A DNA stretch of 64,000 nucleotides, from contig OX457031.1 in the NCBI GenBank assembly GCA_949752745.1, forward strand, positions 44,642,269-44,706,268, read 5' to 3'. Position numbers and translations under genes: made by a program. Shown here one piece after another: positions 58,955-64,000 of this stretch. The notes under the pieces were generated by a model. The model did not search any database. It was not told the DNA's origin and saw only the letters and a list, made by a program, of their open reading frames with translations. Within the stretch, counting starts at the first letter, position 1. Each line of letters starts with the position of its first letter. This DNA comes from Protula sp. h YS-2021 (taxonomy: Eukaryota > Annelida > Polychaeta > Sabellida > Serpulidae).

Positions 58955-60588
58955 TAGATGGTCGTGACTCGTTTATAAGTTGTTATGTTTGTTTGTTTCC
59001 GTCATAATCGTGATTTTTGATACGCAAAGTTATTGTTAGAAAACGTCGCGTTTGTGAAAGATGCATATATATATTGTATTGTAAGTTCTCCTTATAGTTT
59101 ATGCCCACGCAGCGCATACTCGAATATGGCTGTGCACAATAAAATTCCCTAAAAACAAAAACAAAACAAAAAACTGTTGGGTACTTTCTTCATGGATCGC
59201 CACTTGTTGAAATTCCACCAAAAATCCCGTTGAGAGTTTACGTGACAAAAAAGATTGTGGTGGGAGGCGAATGGGTAAGGGTGCATAGAAGTGGTGGGCT
59301 GAACAGGTGGCTACAACAACAAATGTCAAGTAGAAACGATCGCTCTTAAAATTAGAAAAAGACATCATTACTATCTTCGCTAAACTCGAAAACATGATGA
59401 GAATGCCCTCTCCCTAACGTTAGATTGCTTAATCTCATCGAAGTTTAAAGACAAATTTTCTAGTTAAACATAGCTGAACCAATATTATAATTTTAAAATG
59501 AATACCTAATAACAACTATCCTCGCCCTATTCTACCCAGACTTAGACCACGATCATTTCTTTATTATTTAGTTACATGTAACGTGTATTATACGTCGTCA
59601 CAGAGTCACCGGCTAATTTTAATACACATTAAATACAGTGATCTACACTATTGGCTATTTTACCGGACTCCTGACCTCATGACTACCGTGACTTTGCCAA
59701 TGGTAGTGATCCAACCATAATTTCCAGAACTTCAGTGTTTCAAAAATGCAGCAATAACATTTTCACCTATGTTTCTCCTATTTCCAAACAAAGCCTGGCA
59801 GATGATAATGTAATGGACAATCTAGCTCTCCCATTCCGGATTTTTTTAGAAGATAACGAAAAAGGATAATAATTTACTGAAAAAAAAACAACCAGCAAAC
59901 TGATCAAAGCCCATACTTTTAAAAGCCTTTGTAATCAGCTTTGCGACATTTCACAATTTTTATGGATCTGTTTAAACATAATAGCCTGATAGAGATAGGG
60001 AGACGATTTTAAAAAGATTTGTCAAATAGCCTCAACAATATGAAAGTTTTTTTTTAAATTGAAATAACAATTAAAAAGTAACAGCCTAATTAGAGGATAT
60101 TCCCAGGCATGTTTTTGAAGCGATCACGACATAATATTACGAGTAGTAGCATTTTTTTAAACTTCTGCCAATTTCGTTTTTTTTTTTTTTTTTTTTTTTT
60201 TTTTGAGGACTGTTGAAAAAAGCTATAACCTTGTACGAGTTACAGGGAAATCCTATATCGGTATACTGAGGTAAATTAAAATTATCAGGTACCAGTACTT
60301 CGCCTATTTATTGTAACCATCAGGGAACCCTTAAAATTTCCTTGACGATCACATCAATTAAGTCAGTTCTTAAAATTTTTGGAATTATGCGTTTGCCTTG
60401 ATTATAGAAATTCCCTGTGATATATGCACATATACTGCAGATGACGAAGGTGAATGTGCTAGACCAGCACGACTGCAATAATCTCATCAGAAAAAACTTA
60501 TGTGAATGGTTTTCGCACTGTCGTAGGGCAAATTCAGGCAATACGCGAATTAGCCAGCCAATAAATCTGGTTAATTCATGAATTGACT
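58955..60588. other. unassigned intergenic sequence
   Basis: No gene recognised. It contains a T-rich run at 60177-60204. Confidence 0.4.
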
Positions 60589-60933
60589 TATCGTTTTATT
60601 TCGTAAAACAAGCTTTTAAGAGTAAAAGTGCAATTCGCGATCTCCACTTTTAGATTGGGTTCCCTTCCGGTTGTGTATTACCACACAATAGAAATGAATT
60701 TTTCTTGCAGTTAGAATGGTCCTACTCCACTCTCCACCCATCGACCAGTGAGAATGAGGAAATTCTTTGTATTACGTCATATGACGACATATGTCATTCC
60801 TTATAAGCACCAAATAGGTGGTGGTAATTCACCCAGGCTTGTTGTGGGATGGATGGAATGGAGGATAGGCTAAAAGTGGAGAACGCGAATTGCACTTTTT
60901 CTCGTCAAAGCTCGTTTTACGAAATAAAACGAT
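60589..60933. mobile_element. 345-bp MITE with ~64-bp terminal inverted repeats
   Basis: Left arm 60589-60653 (TATCGTTTTATTTCGTAAAA...) pairs with right arm 60869-60933 with about seven mismatches. The interior (60654-60868) is non-coding and contains TCATATGACGACATATG-like palindromic sequence near 60778. No clear target duplication. Confidence 0.88.
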
Positions 60934-61600
60934 AGTTTTACTTCGAGAAAGCTTTGAATTAGCTTACCTTCACTGGGACTAGAGTCCGCAGCAGGGGAGC
61001 CTGTCATTCTGAAGAACTGCGCGAAAAAGGTTCGCGAATAACTCGTAAGAGAGCGTAACAAATGACAGTATAGTGGGACTATAGTTTTTTAGAGGCTAAA
61101 TAAAAGACTCAGATTTAAGTTGAACTTCATCAATTTCTTCCAAGGGGAAACACTCCAGGGCCACAACAAGTCTTTTGCTAACAATAAAACAAATTGTAGC
61201 AATGAGTTCTGCTTGGTCACTGACTTACAGACTGACCGACTGAGTATTCTTAACCATCCCCCACCTACCTCCCACTGGATGGATCCCGACGTGGGATACT
61301 CGATGCCATGTGTCATATACAATCTCAATAAAAACGTTTTATTATATCTGTTATGACAGCAATAGAAGTGAATAGCTAAAATAAAAGCTGTCACAGGAGA
61401 AATTAGCTCTGACCGTGTATCATAAATGCATGCTGGCTATCTAAAACCTAAGTTAATAAACGGAATTTGCTCTGAGGTGTTTGACAAGCTGTTTTTTCTA
61501 ACTTTTTAACGAAATTATTGTTGATTGCGTACAGTTTTAGTGACTAGAAGCTCATCAGTGTGTATTTATTCGTATTAAATAAAGAATAGTGAAAAATTCA
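60934..61600. other. unassigned sequence
   Basis: No gene recognised between the MITE and the DIRS-like element. Confidence 0.35.
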
Positions 61601-61609
61601 CTAATTACC

Positions 61610-62059
61610 ACTTTTTTTGCTTCAGATCCCATAAATGTACCATGGGAACCTGTGGTGCGGTTGCCATATGAGGCGGGCTCTCTGCCTCATAGGATCTGGC
61701 GATGACACGCCTTGCCGTCCTGGTTAGGGCGGGGAGGCGTATGCCCCACCTTTCTTGATTGTAGCTAGAAAAAGGGTTAAAGTAAGGACAGCGATGAGGC
61801 GGGAGCGCGGCCTATAGTGAACGTTCCTATAAAACAGTATCTTGAATAAAATACATAAAACAACTCTTAAGCCTATCACTGGTGGGCTACTGTGAGTTTG
61901 TGATTGTTCTACAAGGATTCGTGATGAAGTAGTCTGTTCTGCTTGTGGCGCCGTTACTTCTTATATTTGGCCTGGTTTCTGTTGAGAGCTTTGGAGAATC
62001 CACCTTTCTGTCTGTTTTTGCAATTGGATCTGGGAGTGGGTGATCTGCAACAAAGGACG
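61610..62059 (-). repeat. 3' non-coding end of the DIRS-like element
   Basis: Lies downstream of the recombinase stop (62060). It includes a GC-richer block with a hairpin (ATGAGGC/GCCTCAT, 61669-61691) and GGCGGGGAGGCG. DIRS elements end in inverted terminal repeats with an internal complementary region, and this block is where they would lie. The partner end is outside the window, so this is inference. Confidence 0.4.
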
Positions 62060-63010
62060 TTAGGATGTAATTGTCGTCTCTGCTGCTATAAAGGGTCCCA
62101 AAGCGTAGATATCCGATAGTTCGTCTTGCGAAAAATCTTTGAGGTAGTATTTGATAAACGAGTTGGGTGAGCCCCAGCATCCAGTTTTGATTACATCAGA
62201 GACAGACACATTAAGTAGAGTCCCAAGAGAATTTACAACCTGCCTAACTTGATGGGCTTTGACATTTAACTATAATTGAAGGTCTGTTTCTGATTGTACC
62301 TCGTCGTAAGCGGCTGGAATGACCTCTTTTATGTATTTGGAAATTGTTTGTTTAGTGAGGTCTTTGTTAAATTTTGGCATATAGGAAATGATAAGTGCTT
62401 TTTGAATTTTTACCTGTGTGCCTCTGAAATGTCCAGATACTAGCATAGGGCTTTCACGGGGCATAGTGAGACTAGTTCCTCAGGAATATGTTCTTCCATG
62501 GTAGGTTTGTGTGATCGAAAGTGCCCATCCCATGGGTACGAATGTGGGTTTTTCCCATGAATCCCGCTCTTAGGACGAGGGAGACCTTATCCCAGTTCCC
62601 ATTTTCTTTGCTAACCGTTCTGTCCAAGGCGTGGATTTCGCTTCTGCTCTTGCCTGATGCTAGCGCTATTAAAAAAGGTAAACCTTATTGCAGCATTTTT
62701 TGCGGATATTACCTTTTTCTCAAGGTAACGAAGAACCAATGACAGATCCCATTTTGCTATGTTGCTATGTTGGTGATGCTCGGGGGAGAGTTCATCTTAA
62801 AGTGTCTGATCAGTTAGGATAAACAAGAGTCTTTCCCTGGGTCGTAAGCTGTAGATGCTTTGAGTCTAGAGCCTAAAGCGGCCCTGTACCCTTCGATGGA
62901 GCCCGCTTTTAGACGCTCGCCTGTAAAGAGATGGTCTAAAAATTCTGCTATTACTGGCAAGAAGGCCTGAAATGGGTCCAGTTTATATTTGGAGCACCAC
63001 GAGGCCAATT
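62060..63010 (-). pseudogene. DIRS-like tyrosine recombinase, decayed
   Basis: The N-terminal core-binding part (62814-63008) reads FASWCSKYKLDPFQAFLPVI-like with GSIEGYRAALGSRLK. After breaks, 62270-62464 gives TKQTISKYIKEVIPAAYDEV. Then a stop near 62270, and the catalytic end AHQVRQVVNSLGTLL with HxxR at 62240-62254, GCWGSPNSFIKYYL with candidate nucleophile Tyr codons at 62144-62149, ending at 62060-62062. DIRS elements use this enzyme instead of a DDE integrase. Several stops and frameshifts make it inactive. Confidence 0.8.
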
Positions 63011-63510
63011 AGTTCCACTGGGCCCTATAAACCTTTTCTGTGGATTGTTTGTGGTTATTAACCATTTTATCTACTACCTTTTTGGGAAAACATTTCATTT
63101 TTAAGGACTGGTTAGGCATCATAGGTGCAGGTTCATTAGTTGGGGGCTGGGTGGAAGTGTTGCCTATGTGATTGAGATTGATTTGATCACCTTGCACTGT
63201 AGTAGTAGGGCAAACCATGGGGCTTCTGGCATCCATGGGACTACTAACAGGAGGGACCGTGATCTCAGCTCGATTGTCTTTTGTAGGACTTGCAGCAGGA
63301 TTGCCTGTGGCGCAAGGCGTAAAGTACTTCTGGTACTGTCCACGGGCACCTGAGAGCATCCATTGCCCAAACTAGGGGATCTTGGCACGGGAAGACAAAT
63401 TTGGGCAGTTGTGTCGTCATGGAGTTGGTGAATAGGTCTAGGGTAGGAGTTCCCCATGGCGACTGGTTCATTAGCCACTGGAAGCATGAGCGGGCTAGAC
63501 ACCATTCGCT
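63009..63510 (-). pseudogene. DIRS-like linker between RNase H and recombinase, decayed
   Basis: Contains the conserved DIRS stretch WGTPTLDLFTNSMTTQLPKF and VWAMDALRCPW in one frame, then a frame change near 63300 leading into the recombinase N-terminus (VVDKMVNNHKQSTEKVYRAQ). Both frames are open for over 100 codons, a sign of fairly recent decay. Confidence 0.75.
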
Positions 63511-63519
63511 ATGAGTGAC

Positions 63520-64000
63520 TTAGCCAACTCTGGAGGCAAGGTCTGCTAGCATATTGACTTTTCCTGCTAAATGACGGGCTATGAGAGAAATATGACACTG
63601 GCGAGCGAAGGAAAGAATCTTGAATGCCACTTTTGACAGGGAAAGGGCTCTGGTTCCCCCTTGCCTGTTTAAGTATACCACTGCTGTTGAGTCGTCTAAC
63701 AGGATTAACACTGTTTTGTCTCTGAATAGGCTGTTTAGCTTGTTTAGGTTTATTTTCATTTCAGCCAATTAATGTCGTACCTGTTTAGGGAGGGGGACCA
63801 AGTCCCTTTCCATACCTGACCTTGGCAGTGTATTCCACAAGCCTTCTGCGATGCATCCGTCTGAAGCTCTACTTCTTGAGTTGGTGGGTGGGACGGCACC
63901 CGTCCGGACATTGTTAGAGGATCGTACCACCATCGCAGAGGAGTCATGGTTGTTTGAGATAATTCCATTTTCGCTTGGGTAGATCTCTCTTGTCTCAGAG
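63520..64000 (-). pseudogene. DIRS-like RNase H and RT tail, running off the window
   Basis: Two pieces. 63756-63968 has ELQTDASQKACGIHCQGQVW, with the first catalytic Asp of RNase H. 63520-63768 has VLILLDDSTAVVYLNRQGGT and HLAGKVNMLADLASR, the later RNase H motifs. A one-base frameshift near 63765 separates them. The RT lies beyond 64000. Confidence 0.85.

Overview
The window is animal nuclear DNA. It is AT-rich and intron-rich, packed with transposons, and carries BEL/Pao, DIRS, pogo/Tigger and LINE remnants. The single clear host gene is ABCF2. The mix of BEL/Pao, DIRS and short tandem-repeat cassettes headed by CCGTCTGTC-like runs suggests a marine invertebrate, probably a lophotrochozoan such as a mollusc. 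That assignment is inference.

Layout. 1-1100: nothing recognised. 1101-7917: a decayed BEL/Pao LTR retrotransposon on the minus strand, with its 3' LTR at 1101-1442 and 5' LTR at 7475-7917. The segment 3322-10293 (RT through 5' LTR plus about 2.4 kb of flank) is repeated twice more in tandem at 10294-17251 and 17252-24213. This is three ~6.96-kb units with the same junction, so it is a genomic segmental triplication and not three insertions. 24214-28560: a diverged relative of the flanking DNA, split by a 179-bp satellite (25085-27131) that shows a five-monomer higher-order repeat. 29200-31630: short tandem cassettes, a pogo/Tigger transposase fragment, a LINE RNase H tail and a tRNA-headed SINE-like repeat.

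32535-50597 (+): ABCF2, a soluble twin-ATPase ABC protein. I could assemble 15 coding exons with GT/AG borders and consistent phases into an uninterrupted 625-codon frame, close to the family's usual length. Exon 9, which encodes part of the linker between the two ATPase domains, is followed by a 113-bp tandem array of copies of itself. Several other introns carry minisatellites close to their 3' splice sites. Intron 9 (8.8 kb) also holds a 1.87-kb element with long inverted repeats.

50600-61600: no gene recognised. This stretch has a long diverged tandem array (52815-55500), a possible LINE 3' fragment and a 345-bp MITE. 61600-64000: the 3' half of a decayed DIRS-like element on the minus strand (RNase H, then tyrosine recombinase), running off the right edge.

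I found no previously undescribed multi-gene system. The most interesting leads are the in-frame, phase-0 exon-9 array in ABCF2, the five-monomer satellite higher-order repeat, and the triplicated retroelement segment with identical 2-bp filler junctions. All mobile-element genes are broken. They are described here only as decayed copies.
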